From Candidatus Amarobacter glycogenicus (GTDB taxonomy: Bacteria > Chloroflexota > Dehalococcoidia > Tepidiformales > Tepidiformaceae), in NCBI GenBank assembly GCA_016719395.1, contig JADJZF010000016.1, positions 1-56,546 of the forward strand: a DNA stretch of 56,546 bases, written 5' to 3'. Position 1 is the first letter of the stretch, and the number at the start of each line of letters is the position of its first letter. The notes beneath the pieces are model-generated. The model had not been told where the DNA came from. It made no database searches and was given only the letters and a program-made list of their open reading frames with translations. Position numbers and translations under genes: made by a program. Of the stretch, positions 7,376-16,753 are shown one piece after another.

Positions 7376-9315
7376 GTATCCTCGATGAAGGCCTCCGAAG
7401 CCCCGGCGGGACAAGCCGGAACCGGCCCCACGGCAACCTGGGGATGCTGCGGCTCGCGGTGCTGGCACTCTTTCTGATTCTCGCCATCCGCCTCGGCCAG
7501 ATGCAGATCGTCGACGGTGCGAGCTACGCGAAACGCTCGGAACAGAACCACATCAACCAGAAGAACATCCTCCCGACGCGCGGGCTCATCACCGACCGGA
7601 ACGGCGAAGCGCTGGTCCAGAACGTCGGCGTCTACTCGGCGAGCATTCTTCCGGAAGCCCTCCCGAACGACACGCAGTTCGAGAACTGGAAGGAGATGCG
7701 CTACCGGATCTACTTGAAGCTCGAACAGATCACCGGGACTTCGGCGCTCGAAATCCAGAGCCGGGTAGACGACGCCGAGAAGGCCGGGCAGGGTTACATC
7801 GCAATCAAGGCGGCTGACAACCTGACCAAACAGCAAGCGCTAGAACTCGACGAAGTGGCATCGGGAATGCCCGGCGTTTCGCTGGCGATAACACCCGGAC
7901 GCCAATACATCGCCGGGGAGGAGTTCAGCCACATCCTGGGCTACATCGGCCCGCAGTTTGCCGAGGACGCGGCGAAGCTCGAAGGCCAGGGTTATGAGTT
8001 CAACGAACCCATAGGCAAAGACGGGATCGAGGCGCGGTACGAGTCGGACTTACGAGGCACGGTCGGCTATAGCGCGGTAGAGCAGGACGCTTACGGGCGC
8101 CAGATCAGCGCCCTGCAATCAAAAGACCCGGTGCCGGGGAACAGCCTCAAACTGGCCATCGACGCCGGCCTGCAGCGGTACACAGCGGAGTTGCTGGAAG
8201 ACACCCTGCCGACCTCGGACTGGGGGACATCGCAAGTGGCGGCCGCCGTGGTGATGGACCCGAACACGGGAGAAGTCCTCGCCCTCGTCTCGATACCGAC
8301 CTACGACAACAACATCTGGGCGGAGAGCAAGATCCGCTCGGAAGAACTCCGGGCGCTGGCCAATGACTCGGCTACCTATGCCCTCACGAACAAGGCCTTG
8401 AGTTCGGCGGCTCCCGGATCGACGTTCAAAATTGTGACCTCGGCCGCCGGACTCGAAGAGGGCAGCATCACACCGGCGACCAGCCGCTACGTGGGCTGCG
8501 AGCTCGAAGTGAAGGGCGTGAACAACGAGCTCTACAAGTACAAGGACTGGCGCTGCCACAACATGGTGATGGACGTCCGCACAGCGCTCGCATGGTCGTC
8601 CAACGTCTTCATGTTCCTCACTGCCGGCGGCGACCTGACGACAACACGCGGCCTGGGCGACGATATCGAGGAGTCCGGTGCGATCCTGGCGGCCTGGGCG
8701 CGGAGATTCGGCTTCGGCAAGACGACCGGGATCGACCTCTATGGAGAAGACCCGGGTCGCATTCCGGATCCGGCGTGGAAGAAACGCACGTACGTCGGCC
8801 CCGGATACAACGCAGGCGACCGCGAGTGGCTCCTGGGTGACAACTACAACACGGCCATCGGGCAAGGCGACGTCCTGGCGACCCCGCTCCAGGTAGCGCG
8901 GATGACCGCGGCCATCGCCAACGGCGGCAAGCTCGTGACCCCGCACATCGTCACTGAGGTTATTTCACCCGACGGGGAGGTCGTCCGGAAGATCGAACCG
9001 GAGTTCCAGGATGTCGGACTTGCGCAGTCCACGGTTCGGGTAATCCGTGAGGGTATGCTCGGCTCCGTCGCATATGGCGCCGGTGCTTTGGCGCAAATCC
9101 CCAACGCCAGCGTCGCGGGGAAGACCGGCACCGCGGAGTTCTACGATCCGAAGTCAGACAAGTGGACTCAACACGCGTGGTTCACGGGCTTCGCGCCGTA
9201 TGACAAGCCTGAAGTCGTGGTGACGGTGTACTTCGACATCGGCACCGGCGGCACACATGCCGCCCCGGTAGCGGCGAAGATCCTCCAGTACTACTTCGAG
9301 AACGTGGCCCGATGA
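7372..9315 (+). CDS. mrdA: Penicillin-binding protein 2 (elongation transpeptidase)
   Basis: Class B PBP that cross-links peptidoglycan with RodA during elongation. The protein is 647 aa from ATG 7372, chosen because it overlaps the mreD stop (ATGA). An upstream ATG at 7321 would overlap mreD by 55 bp. One N-terminal membrane anchor (about residues 25-42). The dimerisation domain contains LPTRGLITDRNG. In the transpeptidase domain the motifs are STFK with Ser350, SSN at 409-411 and KTGTAEF with Lys584. All catalytic motifs are intact. It overlaps rodA by ATGA. Confidence 0.96.
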   Translation: MSILDEGLRSPGGTSRNRPHGNLGMLRLAVLALFLILAIRLGQMQIVDGASYAKRSEQNHINQKNILPTRGLITDRNGEALVQNVGVYSASILPEALPNDTQFENWKEMRYRIYLKLEQITGTSALEIQSRVDDAEKAGQGYIAIKAADNLTKQQALELDEVASGMPGVSLAITPGRQYIAGEEFSHILGYIGPQFAEDAAKLEGQGYEFNEPIGKDGIEARYESDLRGTVGYSAVEQDAYGRQISALQSKDPVPGNSLKLAIDAGLQRYTAELLEDTLPTSDWGTSQVAAAVVMDPNTGEVLALVSIPTYDNNIWAESKIRSEELRALANDSATYALTNKALSSAAPGSTFKIVTSAAGLEEGSITPATSRYVGCELEVKGVNNELYKYKDWRCHNMVMDVRTALAWSSNVFMFLTAGGDLTTTRGLGDDIEESGAILAAWARRFGFGKTTGIDLYGEDPGRIPDPAWKKRTYVGPGYNAGDREWLLGDNYNTAIGQGDVLATPLQVARMTAAIANGGKLVTPHIVTEVISPDGEVVRKIEPEFQDVGLAQSTVRVIREGMLGSVAYGAGALAQIPNASVAGKTGTAEFYDPKSDKWTQHAWFTGFAPYDKPEVVVTVYFDIGTGGTHAAPVAAKILQYYFENVAR

Positions 9316-10478
9316 GCAGCGTCACGTACGGCGGGTACGGGGGCAACACGCGTTCGACTGCGAGCGTTTGGCGCGGATGGGACCGCTTTGACTACGTGAT
9401 GGCTTTGGCCGCCCTGGCCCTGGTGGCCATCGGGCTGGTGCTCATCTACAGCGGTTCACTCTCGCTGTACAACGGCCCCCTGGCCAGCTTCTCCAGCCCG
9501 GTGTTCAAGCAAGTGGTGTTCGCCTGCGCGGGGATCGCCGCGATGCTCATCGTGTCCAAAATCGACTATCACTACCTGACCCACTACGCATGGGCGCTGT
9601 ATGGCCTCAGCATCGTCTCTCTCGTCGCGATCCTCGTGATCGGACAGTCAGCCTACGGGTCGACGCGCTGGTTCGACCTCGGACCGGTGCAGATCCAGCC
9701 CTCGGAGTTCGCCAAGCTTGCGACGATCCTCGCCCTCGCGCGCTACTTCAGCGAGCACGGCGGCGACGCCAAGGACGTACGGACGCTCCTCATTTCCCTG
9801 GTGATCGTGGCCCCGGTCTCCGCGCTGGTCTTCATCCAGCCGGACCTGGGCACCAGCATCGTGTTCTTCGCCATCTGGATCGGGATTGTGGTAGTCGCCG
9901 GGGCGAACCGGAGCCACCTCCTGGTGATGGCTGCGATCTTCCTCGCGATCTTGCCGTTCCTCTGGACGTTTGCGATCGCGGAGTACCAGGTGGACCGCGT
10001 TGCCGTCCTTGTGGACTCCGAAGAGGACCCCCTCGGCGACGGATACAACGTGAACCAGTCGAAGATCGCCGTCGGGTCCGGCCAGCTGTTCGGCAAAGGG
10101 TTCACCAATGGAGACCAGACTCAGCTCGGCTACCTGAAAGTTGCGACCAAGGACTTCATTTTCAGCCTGCTGAGCGAGGAGTTTGGGTTCGTCGGATGCA
10201 TGGTGGTGATGGGGCTGTTCATCCTCCTGCTGATGCGGGGCGTGCGCGCCGCGCAGATCGCGGGTGACACTGCGGGGCAGCTCGTCGCGGTGGGAATAGT
10301 TATGTTGATTCTGATGCAGACCTTCATCAACATCGCGGTGAATGTGAGCATCTTTCCGGTCACGGGGATCCCCCTGCCGTTCATCAGCCAGGGCGGTTCG
10401 TCACTGGTGAGCATCTTCATCTCACTTGGCATCTTGCAAAGCATCGTGATGCGGCATCGAGCCTACCGGCAGACGTAG
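9312..10478 (+). CDS. rodA: Peptidoglycan glycosyltransferase RodA
   Basis: SEDS-family polymerase that extends glycan strands from lipid II, working with PBP2. The protein is 388 aa with about ten membrane segments. Family signatures seen: STRWFDLGPVQIQPSEFAKL in the first half, and TKDFIFSLLSEEFGFVG and PVTGIPLPFISQGGSS in the second. The ATG overlaps the PBP2 stop. Last gene of the operon; no clear terminator is visible in the 61 bp before the next gene. Confidence 0.96.
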   Translation: MSSVTYGGYGGNTRSTASVWRGWDRFDYVMALAALALVAIGLVLIYSGSLSLYNGPLASFSSPVFKQVVFACAGIAAMLIVSKIDYHYLTHYAWALYGLSIVSLVAILVIGQSAYGSTRWFDLGPVQIQPSEFAKLATILALARYFSEHGGDAKDVRTLLISLVIVAPVSALVFIQPDLGTSIVFFAIWIGIVVVAGANRSHLLVMAAIFLAILPFLWTFAIAEYQVDRVAVLVDSEEDPLGDGYNVNQSKIAVGSGQLFGKGFTNGDQTQLGYLKVATKDFIFSLLSEEFGFVGCMVVMGLFILLLMRGVRAAQIAGDTAGQLVAVGIVMLILMQTFINIAVNVSIFPVTGIPLPFISQGGSSLVSIFISLGILQSIVMRHRAYRQT

Positions 10479-10525
10479 GTGCCAGGGCGGCGTCCTCCCC
10501 GGTCGGCCAACTGGGCGGACCGGAC

Positions 10526-10531
10526 TATGCT
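10526..10531 (+). promoter_or_regulatory. -10 element of the SGNH hydrolase gene, probably leaderless
   Basis: TATGCT followed by eight bases (GCACAAAC) and the ATG at 10540. No Shine-Dalgarno is present in this space. Confidence 0.4.
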
Positions 10532-10539
10532 GCACAAAC

Positions 10540-11166
10540 ATGGACGTTTTGGCGGTCCTCGGCCGGCGGTTCCTCGCTCTCGGCGACTCGTACACGATCG
10601 GAGAGGCCGTTGGCGAGACAGATCGGTGGCCGGCACAGCTGGCCCGGCTGCTAGGTCGCGAGGGTTTTGCGTTGGCGAGCACTGAAATCATCGCCTCGAC
10701 CGGGTGGACGACCGGCGAACTCGCGCAAGGCATCAGGCTTGCGGGACCGAGAGGGCCGTTCGCCCTGGTCTCCCTGCTGATCGGCGTGAACAACCAGTAC
10801 CGCGGCCGCCCAATCGATGAATACCGCGCGGAGCTGCGTGAGCTGCTCGTGACAGCAGTCGACCTGGCGGGTGGCGCCGCGCGAAATGTCGTCGTGCTTT
10901 CGATCCCGGATTGGGGCGTCACGCCCTTCGCGGAAGGGCGCGAACGAGCCGGGATCGCACGGGACATCGACTCCTTCAATGAGGTGAACCGCGATGAGGC
11001 TGCCCGGGTGGACGCGCGGTACGTAGATGTGACGCAGGTCTCGAGGCGGGCATTCTCCGAACCCGAACTGATCGCCGGAGACGGGCTACATCCCTCAGCA
11101 GCGATGTATGCCCGCTGGGCCGAGCTCGTGCTTCCCGAAGCGAAAGCGGCGATGACAACGGGTTAG
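10540..11166 (+). CDS. SGNH/GDSL-type esterase
   Basis: Predicted cytosolic serine esterase or lipase, 208 aa, without a signal peptide. Block I is FLALGDSYTIGEA with nucleophile Ser17. Block III is GVNNQYRGR (oxyanion Asn), and block V is DGLHPS with the catalytic Asp and His. The substrate cannot be read from sequence. The first codons are MDVLAVL and the start is 8 nt after a TATGCT hexamer. It converges on pyrE with a 5-bp gap, in which TAGGGGCATCACCCCC could form a very short hairpin. Confidence 0.85.
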   Translation: MDVLAVLGRRFLALGDSYTIGEAVGETDRWPAQLARLLGREGFALASTEIIASTGWTTGELAQGIRLAGPRGPFALVSLLIGVNNQYRGRPIDEYRAELRELLVTAVDLAGGAARNVVVLSIPDWGVTPFAEGRERAGIARDIDSFNEVNRDEAARVDARYVDVTQVSRRAFSEPELIAGDGLHPSAAMYARWAELVLPEAKAAMTTG

Positions 11167-11171
11167 GGGCA

Positions 11172-11813
11172 TCACCCCCGGGCGGCGATGTACTCCACGG
11201 TGCGCCGGTACTGGTCCTCCTGGATGTGACCGGCCGACATGAGGTAGTTCGCGATCTGTTCGAGGGTCAGGATCGCTACGAGGTTGATTCCGGCGTTCTT
11301 GAGTGCCTGGCGTCCGCCTTCCTGGCGATCGATGAGTGTGACGGCATCGCGGACGACGAGGCCAGCCTCGCTCAGGGTCGCGGCCGTCTGGAGGATGCTC
11401 CCGCCGCCGGTGATGAGGTCATCGATGATGAGGCAGCTCTGCCCGCGCACGTAGATGCCTTCAATGACGTCCGCCTTGTCGGTCGCTGGCGGATGGATGT
11501 AGATCATCGGGGTGTTCACGCCGAGCGAGAAGGCCGTAGCGACGTGGAGGCCGCCGAATGGGACACCGGCGACGAGCGTGAAAGGCTGGACGTGCGGGTT
11601 CCGCATCGACATCAGCGCTTCAAGTTCTTCCTTGATGATTTTCGCGCAGCGGGCGAGTGCTCTCGGGTTGCTGATGAGGCGGCGCAGGTTGACGTAGATG
11701 GGTGAGTGGACGGCAGTGCGTCCGAGCGTGAAGTCGCCGAAGCCAATGGCGTCGAGCTTCCAGAGTTCTTCGGCAAGCCAGAGGTTGCCGGCCGGTTTTG
11801 ATGACTTGGTCAA
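11172..11813 (-). CDS. pyrE: Orotate phosphoribosyltransferase PyrE
   Basis: Joins orotate to PRPP to give OMP in pyrimidine synthesis. The protein is 213 aa. The type I PRPP loop CLIIDDLITGGGSI lies at residues 127-140, with two adjacent Asp residues. Upstream features are SPIYVNLRRLISNP (orotate-side loop) and LVAGVPFGGLHVA. The flexible catalytic loop reads KADVIEGIY. Start is TTG at 11813; no ATG fits better, and the upstream bases give only a weak GGGG as ribosome site. The nearest alternative is another type I phosphoribosyltransferase, less likely given the orotate-loop pattern. Confidence 0.88.
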   Translation of the reverse strand: MTKSSKPAGNLWLAEELWKLDAIGFGDFTLGRTAVHSPIYVNLRRLISNPRALARCAKIIKEELEALMSMRNPHVQPFTLVAGVPFGGLHVATAFSLGVNTPMIYIHPPATDKADVIEGIYVRGQSCLIIDDLITGGGSILQTAATLSEAGLVVRDAVTLIDRQEGGRQALKNAGINLVAILTLEQIANYLMSAGHIQEDQYRRTVEYIAARG

Positions 11814-11956
11814 GTGATACCCCGGGACTTTCGGACGCGAGCGCGTGAAGAAGCGCGGATCGTCTGAACCTTTTTCTTGTCTACCGCGTTATGTGTCAAG
11901 TTTCCCCCGCAGAAAGGGGCGCGGCGCCCGAGATCCGGCGGAGATTCACTGGTAAC

Positions 11957-12916
11957 TCAGTTCACCGGGTTGATCGGCGCCTGTCCCGCGAGCACCGCGA
12001 TGATATTGGCGGCAGCCATCTCTGCCATTTTCGCACGTGTCGCCAGGCTGGCGCTGGCGATGTGCGGGGTGATGATGACATTCGAGAACGTGTAGAGCGC
12101 GTTTTCGAGCGGGAGCGGTTCGGGATCGGTGACGTCCAGGGCCGCTCCCCCGATGACCCCGTCGCGGAGCGCCGCGATGAGCGCACCCTGATCGACGACC
12201 TGGCCGCGCGCGGTATTCACAAGGATCGCCGACGTCTTCATGAGCCGGAGTTCCCGGGCGCCGATCATCCCACGAGTCGAGCCGTTGAGCGGCACGTGGA
12301 GCGAGACGAAGTCGCTCTGTGCCAACAACTCACCGATTTCCACGAACCGGCAGCCGAAGCGCGCCTCGGCTTCGGGCTTTCGCGTCCGGCTGGTGTAAAC
12401 GACACGCATCCGGAATCCCAGCGCTCGCCGCGCCATCGCCTCGCCGATTTCGCCCAGCCCGACGATCCCAAGCGTCGCTCCGAAAACATCCTGGCCGAGA
12501 AAGCCTGTCGGCGACCAGGTGGTCCAACCGCCGGCACGGGTATCGCGATCGCTGGCGACGACGTTTCGGGCTGCCGCCATCAACAGGGCGAAAGCCATGT
12601 CGGCTGTCGTCTCCGCGAGGACTCCCGGAGTGTTCGTGACGCGAACGCCTCGCTTCGCGGCTTCGGCCGGGTCGATGTTGTCGTATCCCACGGCCATGTT
12701 GGCGAGGACCTTAAGGCGCGGGGCCGTATCAAGCATCGAAGGTGTCACCCGGTCGACGACCATGGTCATCGCGGCATCCGCAGCCGCGAGCCTGGCAGCC
12801 AGCACATCCGGAGGGGGAGGGCCAGCTTCGGGCCAGACCTCGACTTCGTGTCCCGCCTCACGCAGCGTCTCAACGGCGGTTCCGGGAATAACCCTGGTGA
12901 TGAAGACCTGTCCCAT
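11957..12916 (-). CDS. D-isomer-specific 2-hydroxyacid dehydrogenase (glyoxylate/hydroxypyruvate reductase type)
   Basis: NAD(P)H-dependent reduction of a 2-oxoacid, most like glyoxylate or hydroxypyruvate reductases. The protein is 319 aa. Nucleotide loop GLGEIG at 153-158 with Arg-Thr-Arg downstream, which often goes with NADPH preference. Catalytic residues are Arg237 (VNTARG), Glu266 (DPEP) and His285 (TPHIAS). Substrate loop VGYDNID lies near 77-82. Divergent from the glutamate dehydrogenase gene with an 86-bp gap. Exact substrate is inferred. Confidence 0.88.
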   Translation of the reverse strand: MGQVFITRVIPGTAVETLREAGHEVEVWPEAGPPPPDVLAARLAAADAAMTMVVDRVTPSMLDTAPRLKVLANMAVGYDNIDPAEAAKRGVRVTNTPGVLAETTADMAFALLMAAARNVVASDRDTRAGGWTTWSPTGFLGQDVFGATLGIVGLGEIGEAMARRALGFRMRVVYTSRTRKPEAEARFGCRFVEIGELLAQSDFVSLHVPLNGSTRGMIGARELRLMKTSAILVNTARGQVVDQGALIAALRDGVIGGAALDVTDPEPLPLENALYTFSNVIITPHIASASLATRAKMAEMAAANIIAVLAGQAPINPVN

Positions 12917-13002
12917 GGCCGCACAGTCTCATCGTGGTGGCTCGAACGTTCCAGTGGCCGGTGTAAGGTGATCGCAGCACCCGGACTGGAGCGATTTTCC
13001 GA

Positions 13003-14259
13003 ATGACCACACCCGTCGCGCCGCACGTTTCTCCTTCCGAATCCGTCCTTCAGTCGGTTTACGAGGCAGCGGGACGGCTGCGGACGAGCCCTGAGGTGGT
13101 GGACCTCCTGAGGACGTCCTGGCGGGAAGTGCGAGCACAGATACCGGTGCGGATGGAGAGCAAGCGGCTCCAGATCTTCGAGGGCTACCGCGTGCAACAC
13201 AACGGCGCGCGCGGTCCATACAAGGGCGGCGTGCGGTTCCATCCGAAGGCGGACCTCGACGAGGTTCGGGCGCTGGCCATGCTGATGACCTACAAGTGTG
13301 CGCTCATGGATCTCCCCTTCGGAGGGGCCAAGGGCGGGGTGATGTGTGACCCCCTGCACATGAGCGAAACCGAACTGAACCGCCTGACACGCTCCTACAC
13401 GCAGCACATCGGGATGATCCTCGGGATCAGCCGGGACATACCAGCGCCCGACATGGGCACCAATGCCCAAACGATGGCATGGATGATGGACGCCTACGGC
13501 CAGAAGTATGGCTACACACCCGGCATCGTCACCGGTAAACCGGTGGAGCTCGGGGGCAGCCACGGCAGGGACCAGGCGACCGGGCGGGGGGTCGCCGTTT
13601 GCATGCGCGAGTATGCCGCGATCGAAAAGGCGAACCCCCGGGACCTGAAGGTGGTCGTCCAGGGTTACGGAAACGTTGGTTCATGGACGGCTCGCCTGGC
13701 TTCCGAGATGGGGTTCACCGTGGTCGCCGTGAGCGACATCAAGGGCGGCATCTGCAACATGGAAGGTCTGGATATCGCCGCCCTCGACCGGTGGTTCAGC
13801 GTAGCGGGTAGCGTGACCGGCTTCGAACCGGCGGAACCGGTGACGAACGAACACCTGCTCGAGATTCCATGCGACTACCTTGTCCCGGCGGCGTTGGGCG
13901 AGGTGATCACCGGCGAGAACGCCGCGAACATCCGGGCTCGGGTAGTCGTCGAGGCGGCAAACCACCCCGTGACGCCCAGTGGGGACGAAGTGCTGGCGAA
14001 GCGCAAGATCCCGGTACTGCCAGACGTGCTGGTGAACGCGGGCGGTGTGACCGTCTCGTACTTCGAATGGACGCAGAATATCCAGCAGTTCCGTTGGCCG
14101 CTGGAGACAGTGATCACGGAACTTGAGAAGCGGATGGTCGCGACGTTTCACGAACTGATGGGGCGTTCGGCACGGGACGGGACCAGTCCGCGGCAGGCGG
14201 CCTTTGACATCTCTGTCGAGCGCGTGGCGAAAGCGATCCTGCTTCGCGGGTTCGTTTAG
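13003..14259 (+). CDS. gdhA: Glutamate dehydrogenase
   Basis: Reversible oxidative deamination of glutamate to 2-oxoglutarate and ammonia. The protein is 418 aa, the size of the hexameric class. Seen: substrate loop GPYKGGVRFHP, Lys98 (MTYKCAL), catalytic Lys110 in PFGGAKGGV, IPAPDMGTN, the signature GGSHGRDQATGRGV, and Rossmann loop QGYGNVGS. These favour glutamate over leucine or phenylalanine dehydrogenase. Coenzyme preference cannot be settled by eye. Confidence 0.93.
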   Translation: MTTPVAPHVSPSESVLQSVYEAAGRLRTSPEVVDLLRTSWREVRAQIPVRMESKRLQIFEGYRVQHNGARGPYKGGVRFHPKADLDEVRALAMLMTYKCALMDLPFGGAKGGVMCDPLHMSETELNRLTRSYTQHIGMILGISRDIPAPDMGTNAQTMAWMMDAYGQKYGYTPGIVTGKPVELGGSHGRDQATGRGVAVCMREYAAIEKANPRDLKVVVQGYGNVGSWTARLASEMGFTVVAVSDIKGGICNMEGLDIAALDRWFSVAGSVTGFEPAEPVTNEHLLEIPCDYLVPAALGEVITGENAANIRARVVVEAANHPVTPSGDEVLAKRKIPVLPDVLVNAGGVTVSYFEWTQNIQQFRWPLETVITELEKRMVATFHELMGRSARDGTSPRQAAFDISVERVAKAILLRGFV

Positions 14260-14302
14260 TTCGACGCAGCCGGTTGGATTGGTGAATGGTGCGTCATCCG
14301 AT

Positions 14303-14308
14303 TAGGAT
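14303..14308 (+). promoter_or_regulatory. -10 element of the MFS gene, probably leaderless
   Basis: TAGGAT followed by eight bases and ATG at 14317. TTGGTG at 14279-14284 is 18 bp upstream and can serve as the -35. Confidence 0.4.
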
Positions 14309-14316
14309 CGTCCGGA

Positions 14317-15582
14317 ATGATCTCGAACTGGTTCCAGGACACGTTCCAGTCCCTGCGCAATCCTCGCTACCGCACGCTTTGGATGGGCACCACGGTGGCG
14401 TTCCTCGCGTTCATGATGTCCAGCATCGTCCAGTCGATCGTGGCTTTCGACCTGACCGGCAAGAACGGTGCGGTGGGGATGGTTGCCCTGGGCCAGGGCC
14501 TCGCCACCATCGTCATCTCGCCGTTCGGGGGCGTCATCGCTGACCGCGTCTCCAAGCGAAAGCTCGTTCTCATCGGCCAAACGATCATTGGCCTGAACTT
14601 CCTGGTCGTCGGAATTCTGGTGGTGACCGACGCCATCACGATCTTGACTCTGGCCTCCTCGACATTCGTGATGGGGGCGGTCTTCTCATTTATCGGACCT
14701 GCCCGGCAAGCGTGGATCGGGGAGCTCGTGAGCGGCGACGAGATGGGCAACGCCATCGCCATGCAGCAGGTGGGAATGACGCTGACGCGCGTCATCGGTC
14801 CGCTCCTGACCGCGGCGCTCGTGGCGGTAGCGGTGATCGGCACAGGTGGGGCATACCTCTTCATGAGCGGGATGTTCGGGTATGTAATTCTCACTCTGAC
14901 GCAGTTGCCCGGGACGAAACCACGCCCGGCGGGCGGCAAGTCGATCCTCGGCGACCTGCGGCTCGGACTCAGCCACATCGCCAGCAGGCCAAGGCTCGCG
15001 TTGCTGGTGCCGCTCTTCATGGGCGTGATCATGTTTGGCTTTTCCTACCAGGTTGTCCTGCCGGGGTTGTTGGAGAACGAGCTCGGTCGCGACGCCAAAG
15101 ACATGGGTCTGCTGTTCTTCGCCGGGGCGCTCTCCGGGCTCGTGGTGACTCTCGGGGTCGCGAGCAAGGCGAACGGCCCGAACGCGTGGCGGATGATGTT
15201 CGGCGGGGCGCTCGTGCTCGGTGTATCGCTGGGGGTCACCGCACTCTCCGCCACGTTCTGGCAGGCGATGGTGATGATGTTCATCGCGGGGGCCGGTTCG
15301 AGCGCGTTCCAGTTGCTGAACAACTCGCTCATCATGCAGTACGCCGACCAAGCGTATTACGGCCGAGTGATGTCGTTGACGATGATGGCTTGGGGGATGA
15401 ACGGGCTCGTGGGATTCCCCATCGGCCTCGCCGCCGACCGCTTCGGCGAACGGGAGACGATCTTCGTACTGGCGCTGCTGGTCATCCTGGTGACGACCGC
15501 GGCGATCATGATTCATGTATCCTTGAACCGCAGGTTTGCGAGCCGGCCGGCGCCTTTGCCGACGCTCGCCGGCGGCGACTGA
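14317..15582 (+). CDS. Major facilitator superfamily transporter
   Basis: Twelve-helix membrane transporter, 421 aa. The first loop between helices 2 and 3 reads GGVIADRVSKRK, the A-type MFS motif, and a second-half equivalent GLAADRFGER follows near residue 370. The pattern resembles the EntS-like exporter branch (MFS_3), so drug or metabolite efflux is likely; the substrate is unknown. Start ATG 14317 lies 8 nt after TAGGAT. Confidence 0.88.
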   Translation: MISNWFQDTFQSLRNPRYRTLWMGTTVAFLAFMMSSIVQSIVAFDLTGKNGAVGMVALGQGLATIVISPFGGVIADRVSKRKLVLIGQTIIGLNFLVVGILVVTDAITILTLASSTFVMGAVFSFIGPARQAWIGELVSGDEMGNAIAMQQVGMTLTRVIGPLLTAALVAVAVIGTGGAYLFMSGMFGYVILTLTQLPGTKPRPAGGKSILGDLRLGLSHIASRPRLALLVPLFMGVIMFGFSYQVVLPGLLENELGRDAKDMGLLFFAGALSGLVVTLGVASKANGPNAWRMMFGGALVLGVSLGVTALSATFWQAMVMMFIAGAGSSAFQLLNNSLIMQYADQAYYGRVMSLTMMAWGMNGLVGFPIGLAADRFGERETIFVLALLVILVTTAAIMIHVSLNRRFASRPAPLPTLAGGD

Positions 15583-15610
15583 ACTCCAGCCAGGGGAACT
15601 GCCCTCAGCC

Positions 15611-15833
15611 ATGGGACGAGAAGAAATCGCAGCGCTCATCGCTATCCTCACCGCCCAGAACGAGGGCGGATCTTTCGAGTCCGGTGCGCGGCACCTGGTC
15701 GATTCACTTCGACAAGCAACGCGCCGCCTTCACCTTCGATAAGTGCGAGAACGCGGGCTATTGCGAGGAGCGACCGGCGGTCATCGCGCTGGATGGCAGC
15801 GTACTCGACCCCGGCGGGCCACTGTTCGGCTAG
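15611..15833 (+). pseudogene. Small hypothetical protein, apparently frameshifted
   Basis: Two frames together look like one protein of about 74 residues. From ATG 15611 the frame gives MGREEIAALIAILTAQNEGG and runs out at 15742. A second frame, which could also start at GTG 15684 (49 aa), gives WSIHFDKQRAAFTF then DKCENAGYCEERPAVIALDG and ends at 15833. The second part has the look of a conserved small protein, with two Cys and a dense, non-repetitive composition. One extra base near 15680-15690 in this sequence, or two missing ones, would join them. Its TAG stop is part of a CTAG that is also the stop of the convergent gene. Family not recognised. Confidence 0.45.
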
Positions 15834-16632
15834 AGTGCGGGCGCTCGAAACAGCGCGGCCAGGCGCTGCCAGGTTTCGACGTCCGGAGCGAGAAGCAACC
15901 CACCGCTGTGAACCAGAGCTGAATACGGTGCACCGTTGAGAAGGGCGGCAGACCCTCCTGCTTCCTGGTACACCAGGACGCCTGGCGCATGGTCCCAGGG
16001 CATGAGCCGGTAGTAGAGAGCGACGTCGAGTTCTCCCCTGGCGAGCTGCGTGTAGGTCATCGCCGCGCAATGTGAACTCGGACGAATATCGAACAGGGGC
16101 CTCGTCGCCTCGATGTGCTCCTTGTGGAGCGGCGGAAAGAATTTCGTGTTGAGCGAGACCCGGAGCGGCCTTGCCGCCGGCCCAGCTTCAACGCGCGTGC
16201 CATCGAGCCAGGCGCCAGAGCCCCGTTCCGCGACCAGACAACCACCTTCGACCGGCAGATAGATCCAGGCAGCAACAGTCGCCCCCTGGCGGACCAGGCA
16301 CACCATCGTCCCAAAGACCGGCGAGCCAGCCGCGAAGTTCGCGGTGCCATCGAGCGGGTCGACCACCCAGACTGGAGCCTCTCCGCTGAGCAAATCGAGC
16401 AGAGAAGGATTAGCAGAAAAAGCCTCCTCCCCCACGACGACGGAGCCGGGAAGGAGCGCGACCAGCCCATCGGCGAGCCGGCGCTCCATGGCTTCGTCCG
16501 CGGCCGTGACGAGTTCCCTGGCGACTTTTCGCGCACCTCGCCTTCGGACAGGTTGCGAAAGCGTGGGAGGACCTCTGTCTCCGCGGCTTCCCGCAACAGG
16601 TTGCTTACGTTGTCAGGTTGGAGGAAAGCCAC
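15830..16632 (-). pseudogene. Inositol monophosphatase family protein, disrupted by a 1-base deletion
   Basis: Mg2+-dependent sugar or inositol phosphatase fold. From GTG 16632 the frame reads FLQPDNVSNLLREAAETEVL then PRFRNLSEGEVREKSPG, a standard family N terminus. It breaks at the CCC at 16516-16518. Adding one base there restores ELVTAADEAMERRLADGL and the rest of the fold. The 219-aa ORF from 16489 is therefore only the C-terminal part. Metal ligands are present: GEEA, the DPLDGT signature, and MPWDHAPGVLVYQEAGG near the end. Expected full length is about 267 aa. The GTG lies 6 nt after TATCCT (16644-16639). Confidence 0.85.
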
Positions 16633-16753
16633 CACCCGAGGATAGGCCAGCACTCGCCAATGAGAGACGGATATTCCAGGGACCAATTTTCGCCGCGAGG
16701 TCTCCAGTTATGCGGAGTGGTTGCCGATACTGAAGGCGGAGTACTAGCGACTT

